Source: Paenibacillus harenae
Lineage (GTDB): Bacteria > Bacillota > Bacilli > Paenibacillales > Paenibacillaceae
Reading direction: 5' to 3'
DNA length: 64,000 bases
NCBI RefSeq assembly: GCF_030812415.1
Contig: NZ_JAUSST010000012.1
Span: 1 to 64,000 of the forward strand
Positions 1 to 8,036 of this stretch are shown in pieces. Made by a program: the position numbers and the translations under genes. The number at the start of each line of letters is the position of its first letter. Position 1 is the stretch's first letter. The notes below the pieces were generated by a model. The model was not told the DNA's origin and searched no databases. It saw only the letters and a program-made list of their open reading frames with translations.

Positions 1-38
1 AGCGTTCGTCCTGAGCCAGGATCAAACTCTCCATAATG
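1..38 (-). rRNA. 16S rRNA, 5' end only
   Basis: Read on the minus strand, the first bases of the window are the universal start of bacterial 16S rRNA (GAGAGTTTGATCCTGGCTCA followed by GGACGAACGCT). The rest of the gene lies beyond the left edge. The mature 5' end is placed by analogy with Bacillus, a few bases before GGAGAG. Confidence 0.95.
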
Positions 39-304
39 GTGTTTGACTTGCTCAAAAACATTTTATTGCTTTAGTAATGAAGCCGAAGCTTCATATACTG
101 GCAGTTTCGCTCGTTGTTCAGTTTTCAAAGAACAATCATTTGTCTTTCTTTCGTGTCGGCCGTTTGTCTCAGCGGCGACTTTTATAATATATCACATCCG
201 CCTAGTTTGATGCAAGCACTTTTTTTAAAAAGTTTTCTTGGCATCCTTTGATACAGCCTCTAGGCGCGAGATATAATGTAGCATAGATCATTAGACGGCG
301 TCAA
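39..304 (-). promoter_or_regulatory. rRNA operon promoters and leader with boxA
   Basis: Two tandem sigma-A-like promoters point at the 16S gene. The distal one has TTGACG at 299-304 and TACATT at 275-280 (18-bp spacer). The proximal one has TTGCAT at 210-215 and TATATT at 186-191 (18-bp spacer). The leader contains TGTTCTTTGAAAAC near 120-135, which resembles the boxA antitermination element of rRNA leaders, and a small hairpin (GAAGC-ttcg-GCTTC) near 80-95. Paired promoters plus boxA are the usual layout of Bacillus rRNA operons. Confidence 0.8.
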
Positions 305-330
305 CCTTTTACTTAAACTTTATGTATGCC

Positions 331-594
331 TCACACGACGACCCATTGCAAACCCACGATTAGCGCTACTCCCGGCACGCCAAGCACGACAATCGTCCCG
401 ATCGTAATGGGATTCAGCGGAACATGCAGGCCCGGGATAAGCTCCGTTGCATTAAGCACGTAGAGCAATGCTGCCGCAAGTACCAAGTGCAAGCCGAACC
501 CTCTCAACCATCCCCATGGCAGACGGTTGCGCAGCAATACAGCGATAAGCAATAGAGATGATACAATGAATATGGCTAACCAGATCGTTTTCAT
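331..594 (-). CDS. bofA: Pro-sigma-K processing inhibitor BofA
   Basis: An 87-residue, almost wholly hydrophobic protein with three likely membrane segments. The C-terminal half (PLNPITIGTIVVLGVPGVALI) carries the NP...GxPG pattern typical of BofA. In Bacillus, BofA sits in the outer forespore membrane with SpoIVFA and holds the SpoIVFB protease inactive until the sigma-K checkpoint is passed. I use the ATG at 594, which has GGGGAGG upstream; a longer reading from 630 lacks a ribosome site. The ATG overlaps the TAA of the upstream DUF2508 gene, so the two are translationally coupled. The recR-DUF2508-bofA order matches Bacillus recR-yaaL-bofA. Confidence 0.9.
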   Translation of the reverse strand: MKTIWLAIFIVSSLLLIAVLLRNRLPWGWLRGFGLHLVLAAALLYVLNATELIPGLHVPLNPITIGTIVVLGVPGVALIVGLQWVVV

Positions 595-839
595 TACATA
601 ACGCCTCCCCATTGTGGCCAATGATTGCATGTCCTTTTTGCAAGCCTAAGCAGCATTTCGTATCTCTTCTCAGCCGTAATGATCGCATAGATCGCATAAT
701 CCACTTGGTCTTGGCCTAAAGCGTATTCGAAGAAACGATTCGCATTTACCCAATCCCTATGCGCTTCTTTTATCTCCTTACGCAATCTCTCTCTCCATTC
801 CTGGTCGCTTAGATGTGTCGCCGGTCGTTCTAATGTCAC
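594..839 (-). CDS. DUF2508 family protein (YaaL-like)
   Basis: An 81-residue, charged, mostly helical cytoplasmic protein. Its length, composition and position between recR and bofA match Bacillus YaaL (DUF2508), whose function is not known. The start is a GTG preceded by GGGAGGGG. A terminator separates it from recR, so it probably starts a DUF2508-bofA transcript of its own, although I could not pick out a convincing promoter in 841-1000. The stop codon overlaps the bofA start by one base. Confidence 0.8.
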   Translation of the reverse strand: MTLERPATHLSDQEWRERLRKEIKEAHRDWVNANRFFEYALGQDQVDYAIYAIITAEKRYEMLLRLAKRTCNHWPQWGGVM

Positions 840-1002
840 TTCAAACCCCTCCCGCTTGTCCTATTGCTTCATCCACCCTCTCCTATTTGTATTAGGCTTG
901 TATACCGGAATAGAACTAAAGCGAAAATGAAATGACATAGCAGTAAGGAAATTCCTTAATTGATATTGACCGTATGAGGACATAGGTTTCGTTATTTGCA
1001 AT

Positions 1003-1040
1003 AAAAAAAGACCACTCAAGGAATTCCTTGAAGCAGTCTT
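1003..1040 (-). terminator. Rho-independent terminator after recR
   Basis: On the minus strand AAGACTGCTTCAAGG pairs with CCTTGAGTGGTCTT and is followed by a run of seven T. Confidence 0.85.
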
Positions 1041-1053
1041 CTATTGCAGTAGC

Positions 1054-1653
1054 CTAGCTCAACTCGCGCCGGCCTTCTATCGCTTTGGATAATGTCACTT
1101 CATCCGCATACTCCAGATCGCCGCCAACCGGCAAGCCATGAGCTATGCGTGTCACTTTAATGCCGAACGGCCTTACGAGCCTTGATAAGTACATCGCCGT
1201 CGCTTCGCCCTCGATGTTCGGATTCGTAGCCAGAATAAGCTCCTGCACCTGTTCATCGCTCAGTCTCCTAAGAAGCTCGGCAATCTTGATCTCTTCCGGA
1301 CCGATCCCCTCCATAGGCGATATCGCGCCTTGCAGCACATGATATTGCCCCTGGTAATCCTTCATTCTCTCGATCGCAACAAGATCCTTGGAATCCTGCA
1401 CAACGCATATGACCGATTGATCGCGAGACTTGTCTTGGCATATTTTGCATGGGTCGGTATCCGTAATGTTGCAGCAGACCGAACAATAGAACAAGTTGCG
1501 CTTCACGCTTACGAGCGCCTTCGCAAAATCAATTACATCGTCTTCCTTCATTCGAAGCACATGAAACGCTAGACGGGCGGCTGTCTTAGGACCGATTCCC
1601 GGCAAACGGGTAAAAGCATCAATTAATTTCGCTATCGGCTCAGGGTAAAACAA
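1054..1653 (-). CDS. recR: Recombination mediator RecR
   Basis: A 199-residue RecR. It has an N-terminal helix-hairpin-helix (LPGIGPKTAARLAFH), a C4 zinc finger with Cys57, Cys60, Cys69 and Cys72 (the same numbering as Bacillus RecR), a Toprim domain (VICVVQDSKDLVAIER) and a Walker-like C-terminus. RecR acts with RecO and RecF to load RecA on SSB-coated gaps. I choose the TTG at 1653, giving MFYPEPIAKLI, because AAAGGAG lies 11 bases upstream and family members begin at this point. The reading that starts at 1674 would place the ribosome site inside the gene. It follows ybaB by about 50 bases in the conserved dnaX-ybaB-recR operon. Confidence 0.95.
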   Translation of the reverse strand: MFYPEPIAKLIDAFTRLPGIGPKTAARLAFHVLRMKEDDVIDFAKALVSVKRNLFYCSVCCNITDTDPCKICQDKSRDQSVICVVQDSKDLVAIERMKDYQGQYHVLQGAISPMEGIGPEEIKIAELLRRLSDEQVQELILATNPNIEGEATAMYLSRLVRPFGIKVTRIAHGLPVGGDLEYADEVTLSKAIEGRRELS

Positions 1654-1705
1654 AGAAGGTACAGCTCCTTTCAAGCGTTAACGGCTATGTGCGACTTCGA
1701 GCTTC

Positions 1706-2017
1706 CTAGAACAAGCCAGGGATTTTCATACCGCCGGTAAATTTGCCCATGTCTTTGTTCGCAAGCTCGTCTACTTTAGTAAGCACGTCGTTAACTGCCG
1801 TCAATACGAGATCTTGCAGCATTTCCACATCTTCCGGATCTACAGCCTCGGGCTTGATCGTAATGCTCAAAATTTTCTTATGGCCATTCGCAACGACCGT
1901 AACAACGCCGCCGCCTGCCGTTCCTTCCAGCGTCTTCGTTTCAAGCTCCTCTTGCGCCTTCATCATTTGATCCTGCATCTTCTTCACTTGCTTCATCATT
2001 TGGTTCATATTGTTCAT
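1706..2017 (-). CDS. YbaB/EbfC nucleoid-associated protein
   Basis: A 103-residue protein of the YbaB/EbfC family. It begins with a Met/Lys/Gln-rich helix (MNNMNQMMKQVKKMQDQMMK) and continues with the conserved strand GGGVVTVVANGHKKILSITI and the PEDVEMLQDLVLTAVNDV helix. Family members form dimers that bind DNA and sit between dnaX and recR in most bacteria, as here. It is 29 bases downstream of dnaX and 52 bases upstream of recR, consistent with one transcript. Confidence 0.93.
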   Translation of the reverse strand: MNNMNQMMKQVKKMQDQMMKAQEELETKTLEGTAGGGVVTVVANGHKKILSITIKPEAVDPEDVEMLQDLVLTAVNDVLTKVDELANKDMGKFTGGMKIPGLF

Positions 2018-2046
2018 TCCTAATCACCTCATCATTAGAATTAAGT

Positions 2047-3846
2047 TTAATTGTTCTCTTTCACGACAACCAAATCCTCGCCAAACAACCTTACAGCTTC
2101 TTCGACCCACTCAGGCCGCTGCGCCCCCGCAGGACCATCTCCTTGCTCGGGCTCGAGTTGAAGCGTCTCGCCCTGCTTCGAGCCACCCCCGTCGGCAGTA
2201 GCTGCTTGCCAATCTTTCATCATGCATGTCACGAATTGAAGCGGCTTGCCCATTAATTCACGCAGTATTTGTTCGATGATGTCGCGATGCGCTTGCTTCT
2301 CGGTCGTCTCTCTATGCATCGTGTTCTTGAATGCAATCAAGAGCGTATCGTCAGCGACCGCAACCGGCTCGCCGTCAGTCAACCAAGCATGCACCGTGAT
2401 CTTCGTCTCCTTCACACGCTGAAGCACTGCGCTCCATTTCATGCGAATTTGATTGAAATCATCGTTGCCCGCAGCCGCCAAGTAGCGATCCAGCTTCACG
2501 GCTGAACGGACAATACCGCCAGAACTGCCGCCGAAGCTTCCGCCTCGCGTGCCGCCTCCGCCGCTTCGTACCGCAGGTGCCGCTTGCCGTCCGCCCGAAT
2601 CACCGCCAGCGGCGGATGCGGCTATGCCGTTCTGAAGCGCCTGCTCCAGCTTGCGCTCAAGCGCCTCGACCTGCTGCCGCAACCGGTTAACTTCCGCTGA
2701 GGGCGCAACAGTGGAACCGGAAATTGCACCTTGCCGCGTTTCGCCGCCCGCTACTAGGCCCTCATCAAGCGTGCATAACTTCATGAGCGCCACTTCGAAT
2801 AAGGTCTGCGGCTGTGAAGCATGCTTGAGCTCGACCTGATACTTGTTGAGCGTATCGATCATCGCGAATAACCTCTGAGAGCTGTAAGCTTCAGCCATCA
2901 ATCGGAATCGTTCCGTGTCGACGACCCGTTCCGTAACGGCTCCTCCTTGCGGCGCGAGCTTAAGCACAAGCAAGTCGCGGAAATAGTAAATCAAGTTCTC
3001 CAAGCATTTATCCGCGCTCTTGCCCGCTTGCATCAAACTTTCTACAAGCGGCATGATTCTGGCTACGTTCCGGTCTTTGACGGCGTCGGCCAGCTCGTAG
3101 AATTGATCGGCTGCCATACCGCCCGTCACATCGATCGCCGCAGCAAGCGTAATATGGGAATCGCCAAACGCCGCTACTTGTTCAAGCAAGCTTATCGCGT
3201 CACGCATCCCGCCCTCTGAGAGGCGTGCGATATACGAGATGGCGTCTTCTTCGGCTTGAATCCCTTCTTCGCGGCAAATTTGCACCAACCGTTCCGTCTG
3301 TTCCTCAAGCGATACTTGACGGAAGTCAAACCGTTGGCATCGCGATATAATCGTTGCCGGCAACTTATGAGGCTCTGTCGTCGCCAATATAAAAATAACA
3401 TGGCCAGGAGGCTCCTCCAAAGTCTTAAGCAGCGCATTGAATGCTTCCGTTGTAAGCATGTGTACTTCATCTATAATATAAACTTTGTAACGGACATCCG
3501 ACGGCGCATAGCGCACCTTGTCGCGAATATCCCTAATCTCATCGATCCCGCGGTTGGACGCAGCGTCGATCTCGACGACATCCATAATATGTCCAGCCGT
3601 TATTCCCCGACAAGCATTGCACTCGTTGCATGGTTCAATAGCAGGACCTCGTTCGCAGTTAACCGCTTTCGCCAACACCTTCGCGGCAGTCGTCTTACCT
3701 GTCCCCCGCGGGCCGTTAAACAAATAAGCGTGCGATACGCGCTGCTCCTTGATCGCATTCTGGAGTGTTTGAATAATATGCCGTTGTCCGACCATGTCCT
3801 GAAACGTCTGCGGACGCCAGGCACGATATAATGCGATATGTGACAC
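2047..3846 (-). CDS. dnaX: DNA polymerase III subunit gamma/tau
   Basis: A 599-residue clamp-loader ATPase. It has Walker A GPRGTGKT at residues 45-52, a four-Cys zinc site (Cys64, Cys73, Cys76, Cys79), Walker B IIDEVHML, and the SRC sensor in IISRCQRFDFR. Domain III is followed by a Gly/Ser-rich linker near residue 420 and a C-terminal tau-like domain. It loads the beta clamp and connects the polymerase to the helicase. Length is normal for Firmicutes. The SRP RNA gene lies directly upstream, as in Bacillus, but tadA, which normally lies beyond the SRP RNA, is about 50 kb away at 53968. Confidence 0.97.
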   Translation of the reverse strand: MSHIALYRAWRPQTFQDMVGQRHIIQTLQNAIKEQRVSHAYLFNGPRGTGKTTAAKVLAKAVNCERGPAIEPCNECNACRGITAGHIMDVVEIDAASNRGIDEIRDIRDKVRYAPSDVRYKVYIIDEVHMLTTEAFNALLKTLEEPPGHVIFILATTEPHKLPATIISRCQRFDFRQVSLEEQTERLVQICREEGIQAEEDAISYIARLSEGGMRDAISLLEQVAAFGDSHITLAAAIDVTGGMAADQFYELADAVKDRNVARIMPLVESLMQAGKSADKCLENLIYYFRDLLVLKLAPQGGAVTERVVDTERFRLMAEAYSSQRLFAMIDTLNKYQVELKHASQPQTLFEVALMKLCTLDEGLVAGGETRQGAISGSTVAPSAEVNRLRQQVEALERKLEQALQNGIAASAAGGDSGGRQAAPAVRSGGGGTRGGSFGGSSGGIVRSAVKLDRYLAAAGNDDFNQIRMKWSAVLQRVKETKITVHAWLTDGEPVAVADDTLLIAFKNTMHRETTEKQAHRDIIEQILRELMGKPLQFVTCMMKDWQAATADGGGSKQGETLQLEPEQGDGPAGAQRPEWVEEAVRLFGEDLVVVKENN

Positions 3847-4006
3847 GCAGACCTTTCCTTTCGGTGTACATATAAATTCCGAGCCAGCTCTAGACCCAAT
3901 TGCCTCTATTATACATGAAGCCGGCTCAAAGGGCTATCTCCAGGCCATGACGGCGAAGCTGAAATCCTACATGAAGTTGCTAGAATCATAGCGCTGTCCT
4001 TAAACC

Positions 4007-4064
4007 AAAAAAACATCTGCGGCCGCTTGCGCCGACTTGAGATCGGGCTTCGATCGAAGATGTT
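4007..4064 (-). terminator. Terminator of the SRP RNA gene
   Basis: AACATCT (4058-4064 read on minus) pairs with AGATGTT (4012-4018), enclosing smaller hairpins, and is followed by a T run at 4007-4013. Confidence 0.7.
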
Positions 4065-4099
4065 ATTTGTAATATTGGCTATTGCATGCATGATATATC

Positions 4100-4375
4100 G
4101 TAGTACCGTGCACCTGCCTTCGATAGATGCGACCCAGGCGGCATCCTTGCACTACAGCTCGAGCCAGGCACTCCCCCGGCACATGGACTAACTTACTTAC
4201 GGCTGCTTCCTTCCGGACCTGACCGGGTTCATAAGCGTTCATTGCGGAGGACCCGACTGTCAACACTGCTCGCAAGTGCCAAACCCCATATCGACATAAC
4301 CTCGAGCAGGAATTCAACCTCGCTACAGCGGATTGCGAGTTACAGGGCACCGCTACCTCCCCGTCTAGCACGGCA
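4100..4375 (-). ncRNA. ffs: Large signal recognition particle RNA (6S/scRNA type)
   Basis: The core of the SRP RNA S domain is present on the minus strand: GGTCAGGTCCGGAAGGAAGC (around 4208-4227) and the surrounding helix 8 stem. The Alu-type 5' domain (GGTAGCGGTGCCCTGTAACT) and the pairing of the extreme ends (GCCGTGC at 4368-4374 with GCACGGT at 4105-4111) indicate the roughly 270-base Bacillus form, not the short enterobacterial 4.5S form. It works with Ffh in co-translational membrane targeting. The position upstream of dnaX is the conserved one. Confidence 0.95.
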
Positions 4376-4381
4376 AAAATA

Positions 4382-4410
4382 AGTATAGCCGATTCCGTAC
4401 TAAAGCGCAA
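4382..4410 (-). promoter_or_regulatory. Promoter of the SRP RNA
   Basis: TTGCGC at 4405-4410 and TATACT at 4382-4387 with a 17-bp spacer. This predicts a start near 4375, which agrees with the 5' end inferred from pairing of the RNA ends. Confidence 0.75.
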
Positions 4411-4461
4411 CCGAGGTTGTCCGTTAATTTATGGACATCATCGATAAGACACGATGAATGA

Positions 4462-4872
4462 CTATCGTCTAACCTCAACATGCACGTTGTATCTTGGCAT
4501 ATTATATTGAACGACCGACTGCGCCTTCTCGCGCAGCTTGGCCACCTCGGAATCGGACATCTTATTGTTAACGTTCAAATTCACGTGCACCGTAGTGCCG
4601 TTGAAAATAACTTGCGTCTGTTCAATGCCGTCTATCGGCTTCAACACCTGTTCGATCAAGTTCCCGTCTACGTTGTAATTAAGCGTACCGAACCGATTCG
4701 GCAAGTTCGGATTAGTGTTGGTGTAGCCCATATATCCATCATGACCGTACGTCTTCATATGGTCGGAGGTTTGGTTGCCGCAGCCCCCTGCGAAAACCGC
4801 AATTGCGGCAATCGCTGCCATGACAAACGCTATGCGTTGCCGGTTATAATGAGTCGAGTTATTTTTTTGCAA
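4462..4872 (-). CDS. YhcN/YlaJ family sporulation lipoprotein
   Basis: A 136-residue lipoprotein. A hydrophobic signal (AFVMAAIAAIAVFAGGC) ends in a lipobox with Cys31. The mature part has the family's ferredoxin-like region: GNLIEQVLKPIDGIEQTQVIF, HVNLNVNNK and VVQYNMPRYNVHVEV. YhcN and YlaJ are found in the forespore inner membrane of Bacillus and affect germination or outgrowth. The start is a TTG at 4872. Its only plausible Shine-Dalgarno (GGGAGG, 4906-4911) is the 3' arm of the rpmE terminator. Confidence 0.82.
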   Translation of the reverse strand: MQKNNSTHYNRQRIAFVMAAIAAIAVFAGGCGNQTSDHMKTYGHDGYMGYTNTNPNLPNRFGTLNYNVDGNLIEQVLKPIDGIEQTQVIFNGTTVHVNLNVNNKMSDSEVAKLREKAQSVVQYNMPRYNVHVEVRR

Positions 4873-4874
4873 TC

Positions 4875-4912
4875 AAAAAACCTCCCTTTAACCATAGGAT
4901 GGCTGAGGGAGG
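4875..4912 (-). terminator. Terminator of rpmE, overlapping the next gene's Shine-Dalgarno
   Basis: On the minus strand CCTCCCT (4881-4887 complement) pairs with AGGGAGG (4906-4912 complement). An inner CCATCCTATGG hairpin lies in the loop and six T follow the stem. The arm nearer the T run is also the probable ribosome site of the lipoprotein gene that starts at 4872. Confidence 0.75.
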
Positions 4913-4953
4913 CTCTTGTATTCTGCCAAATATTGGCCGAATGATTCGGACAA

Positions 4954-5151
4954 TTAAATGCCGTATTTCTTCTTGAAACGGTCGACGCGACCGCCGGCAT
5001 CCAGGAACTTCTGCTTACCCGTAAAGAACGGGTGGCATGCGGAGCAAACCTCAACGCGAAGGGTCGATTTGATCGATCCTGTCTCGAAAGTGTTGCCGCA
5101 AGCGCAAGTTGCTGTAACGACGTGGTATGTCGGATGAATAGCTGGTTTCAT
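4954..5151 (-). CDS. rpmE: 50S ribosomal protein L31
   Basis: A 66-residue L31. It is the zinc-containing C+ form, with Cys16, Cys18, Cys36 and Cys39 all present. The start is the ATG at 5151, preceded by AGAGGTG. An in-frame GTG at 5160 overlaps that ribosome site and is not used. In Bacillus the C+ form is the growth-phase protein and a zinc-free paralogue replaces it under zinc limitation; no such paralogue is in this window. It lies just downstream of rho and the radical SAM gene, as rpmE follows rho in Bacillus. Confidence 0.96.
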   Translation of the reverse strand: MKPAIHPTYHVVTATCACGNTFETGSIKSTLRVEVCSACHPFFTGKQKFLDAGGRVDRFKKKYGI

Positions 5152-5212
5152 CTCGTTCACCTCTTTCCGCCCTGAGCTACATGCGAGCCCAGAGTATAAT
5201 CACACATGAAGG

Positions 5213-5242
5213 ATTATAGCACGAACTGATTTTGAGTTGCAA
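5213..5242 (-). promoter_or_regulatory. rpmE promoter
   Basis: TTGCAA at 5237-5242 and TATAAT at 5213-5218 with an 18-bp spacer, about 60 bp before the rpmE start. A second -10-like TTATACT lies 15 bp downstream. Confidence 0.75.
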
Positions 5243-5326
5243 TAAGCGTAATCAGGCATATTGCGGGATCTGGCAGACGTTTCCGTCTCCGATCCCAAGC
5301 CATCCGCCTGCAATAGTATAAAACGA

Positions 5327-6580
5327 TTAGCGACGGAGCACTGCCGGCGGTATATGCGTATACGATCCGATGACGACATCCGGCAACTCCTCGCGGAAGA
5401 TCTCCAGCATTTGCTTCATGCCGTAGATTTCGCCCTGCGCCTTCGGAATAATCGACAGATAGCTCTCGGGGTCGATATTAAGATTGCGCATTTGAATAAG
5501 CTTAAGACCGGTCCGCTTCGCGAAGCCGATCATCGCCTCGATCTCTTCCTCGCGATCCGTAACGCCAGGGAAGATCAAGTAGTTAATGGAAGTATATACG
5601 CCTTTGTCGGTTGCGTACTTTAGCGACTTCTCCACATTCTGAAGCGTGTAACCGCGCGGCTTGTAATACGCGTTGTAATGCTCGTCCAGCGCGCTAATCG
5701 TGCTGACCCGCATCAAATCAAGACCGGCATCGACAATCGCACGCATAAAGTCGGTTAATCCGGCATTCGTGTTAATGTTGATGTAGCCGTTCGAGGTCTG
5801 GCTGCGGACGCGGTTCATCGCTTCGACGATAATGCGCGCTTGCGTCGACGGCTCGCCTTCGCAGCCTTGTCCGAAGCTAATAATCGCATCCGGCGTACGC
5901 AGATGCTCCAGCATTACCTCGACAACCTCGTCGACGGTCGGCTTGAAGTTCATCCGCGTTTGCGGAGCAACGAAGCCGCTGTCGTCCGGCTGCTCGGAAA
6001 TGCAGCCGAAGCATCCGGCGTTGCAGGAATACGATACAGGCACGGCGCCTTCCCATCTTCCGAGGAACGTGTTCGAGGACGTCAGGCATTCATAACCTAG
6101 CGCGCAGTTGGACAGATGTTTATACAACCGGTTTTCCGGATATTTGTTCAAAATTCGGTCCACTTGTATGCCCAGCTCGTCGCGATCGCAATTAAGCGGA
6201 TCCCATCTCTCCGGATCGTCGCATTGCTCCGCCGTTACGAAGAACTGGCCGTCCTTCCATACGACCGCGGTATAGCCGAACAAGGGCAGCTTCTCATTCT
6301 TGTCGGCTTTCACGTAACCCGGCAAGCAAAGTCTTGTGAAGCCTTGCGGCAGCAATGCGCCGACAGCGTGCGCGCCATCAGGCATCGCCTGCATCTGGCC
6401 GTTGCTCGGGTTAAGACCGACCGGCTTCGTGAAAGGGAGGCTCACGAGCGTGGCTCCGTTAGGAAGCGGAATGAGCTCCTCTTCCATAATTTCGACGATC
6501 ATATCGCCGCTGCGGCCAAGCCCGATAAATTCGGGGTGATCGAATACATTTCCGTGTTCATCCGCATATACGAGATTCAT
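5327..6580 (-). CDS. Radical SAM protein of unknown function, downstream of rho
   Basis: A 417-residue radical SAM enzyme. The 4Fe-4S/SAM cluster motif CxxxCxxC is at Cys186, Cys190 and Cys193 (CNAGCFGC). About 180 residues precede it, with no motif I recognise. The barrel contains the usual GE-like element (FGQGCEGEPSTQ) and later strands (RVSTISALDEHYNAYYKPRG, NYLIFPGVTD). Extra cysteines at 120, 131, 159 and 165 might bind a second cluster, but I see no SPASM pattern. It starts 21 bases after rho and is probably cotranscribed with it. The arrangement suggests a housekeeping or modification role; the substrate cannot be told from sequence. Confidence 0.85.
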   Translation of the reverse strand: MNLVYADEHGNVFDHPEFIGLGRSGDMIVEIMEEELIPLPNGATLVSLPFTKPVGLNPSNGQMQAMPDGAHAVGALLPQGFTRLCLPGYVKADKNEKLPLFGYTAVVWKDGQFFVTAEQCDDPERWDPLNCDRDELGIQVDRILNKYPENRLYKHLSNCALGYECLTSSNTFLGRWEGAVPVSYSCNAGCFGCISEQPDDSGFVAPQTRMNFKPTVDEVVEVMLEHLRTPDAIISFGQGCEGEPSTQARIIVEAMNRVRSQTSNGYININTNAGLTDFMRAIVDAGLDLMRVSTISALDEHYNAYYKPRGYTLQNVEKSLKYATDKGVYTSINYLIFPGVTDREEEIEAMIGFAKRTGLKLIQMRNLNIDPESYLSIIPKAQGEIYGMKQMLEIFREELPDVVIGSYTHIPPAVLRR

Positions 6581-6601
6581 GATGTTCTCCTTCCTGCGGC
6601 C

Positions 6602-7942
6602 TTACGATCCGTGCGTCGTCGTTCTTGGCGCTGGGCGCCGGCCGGTAGTCGACGTACTGCCGCTTTTTATGCTTGGGCGTTCCGGTTTGGCATCCGCCGA
6701 TGTATCAAGCGACATAAGGAACTGCTCATTGTTCTTGCTGTCGGCCAGCTTCTTCAGGAAGCTGTCCACATATTCCATAGAGTCGTTCATCGTGCGGCGA
6801 ATCGCCCATACTTTCTCAAGCTCTTCCTTGGTGAGCAGCATTTCCTCGCGGCGCGTGCCCGATCTGCGTATATCGAGGGCAGGGAAAATACGGCGCTCCG
6901 ATAGCTTGCGGTCGAGATGAAGCTCCATATTGCCCGTACCTTTAAATTCTTCATAAATAATATCATCCATACGCGAGCCTGTCTCAATGAGCGCGGTCGC
7001 CAGTATCGTCAGGCTTCCGCCCTCCTCGATATTGCGCGCCGATCCGAAGAAACGTTTCGGACGATGGAATGCGGCAGGGTCAATACCGCCGCTAAGCGTA
7101 CGGCCCGAAGGAGGAATAACGAGGTTGTACGCCCTAGCCAGACGAGTAATGCTGTCCATCAGGATCACGACATCCTTCTTATGCTCCACAAGTCGCAGCG
7201 CGCGCTCAAGCACAAGCTCCGCTACCTTGATATGGTTCTCGGGAAGCTCGTCGAATGTCGACGCCACAACCTCTCCCTTCACAGAACGCTGCATATCCGT
7301 TACTTCCTCCGGTCGTTCGTCGATCAACAGAACGAACAGCTCTATGTCGGGGCGGTTCTCCGTAATACTGTGCGCAATTTCCTTGAGCAACAGCGTCTTG
7401 CCTGTCTTAGGCGGCGCTACGATAAGTCCGCGCTGGCCAAGTCCGACTGGGGCCAGCAAATCCATCATACGCGTAGACAGCTTGGATTGCGCTGTCTCTA
7501 ACACAAGCTTCTTATCGGGATAAAGAGGGGTAAGGGCCGGGAAGTGCAGTCGCTCGGCTGCCGTATCAGGGTTCTCGCCGTTAACGGCGTTGACCTGCAG
7601 CAGGCCGAAATAACGTTCGTTTTCTTTAGGAGGACGGCATTTGCCGGAGACGAGATCGCCGTTACGCAGATCGAATCTACGAATTTGAGAGGCGGAAATA
7701 TAGATATCCTCTTTGCTCGGCAAGTAGTTGATAGGACGCAGGAAACCGAAGCCCTCCGATAAAATGTCCAGTACGCCTTCCATAAACATAAGTCCGCTTT
7801 TTTCGGCTTGCGCGCGCAATATTGCAAAAATAAGTTCCTTCTTCTTAAGCTGGCCATAATAAGCGATCTGGTATTGCTTCGCTAGTTTGTACAGGTCGGT
7901 CAGCTTCATCTCTTCCAGATCCGCGATCTGAAGGTCTGTCAT
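6602..7942 (-). CDS. rho: Transcription termination factor Rho
   Basis: A 446-residue hexameric RNA-dependent ATPase. The N-terminal Rho domain is followed by the cold-shock-like RNA-binding region (EGVLDILSEGFGFLRP) and the ATPase core, with Walker A VAPPKTGKT at 175-183, the Q-loop/R-loop region and the SERRIFPALDI segment. It releases transcripts lacking intrinsic terminators. The Ser/Thr/Arg-rich C-terminal tail after residue 425 extends slightly past the usual end. The start is an ATG with GGTGAG upstream. The neighbours murA and rpmE match the Bacillus order. Confidence 0.97.
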   Translation of the reverse strand: MTDLQIADLEEMKLTDLYKLAKQYQIAYYGQLKKKELIFAILRAQAEKSGLMFMEGVLDILSEGFGFLRPINYLPSKEDIYISASQIRRFDLRNGDLVSGKCRPPKENERYFGLLQVNAVNGENPDTAAERLHFPALTPLYPDKKLVLETAQSKLSTRMMDLLAPVGLGQRGLIVAPPKTGKTLLLKEIAHSITENRPDIELFVLLIDERPEEVTDMQRSVKGEVVASTFDELPENHIKVAELVLERALRLVEHKKDVVILMDSITRLARAYNLVIPPSGRTLSGGIDPAAFHRPKRFFGSARNIEEGGSLTILATALIETGSRMDDIIYEEFKGTGNMELHLDRKLSERRIFPALDIRRSGTRREEMLLTKEELEKVWAIRRTMNDSMEYVDSFLKKLADSKNNEQFLMSLDTSADAKPERPSIKSGSTSTTGRRPAPRTTTHGS

Positions 7943-8036
7943 GTTCTCACCACTCTATTCAGTTTTCATTATAATTGCTTGATTATCCATCATTGCCGAA
8001 TCGGGCGCCCTCTATTCCACGACGCCCCCACTTCTG

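Noticed and set aside
2047..3846. Programmed frameshift in dnaX to make a short gamma form
   Set aside because: I saw no A-AAA-AAG type slippery site with a following hairpin at the expected place.
4063..4410. A 115-codon minus-strand ORF over the SRP RNA
   Set aside because: It coincides with the strongly conserved SRP RNA, on the same strand, with no ribosome site.
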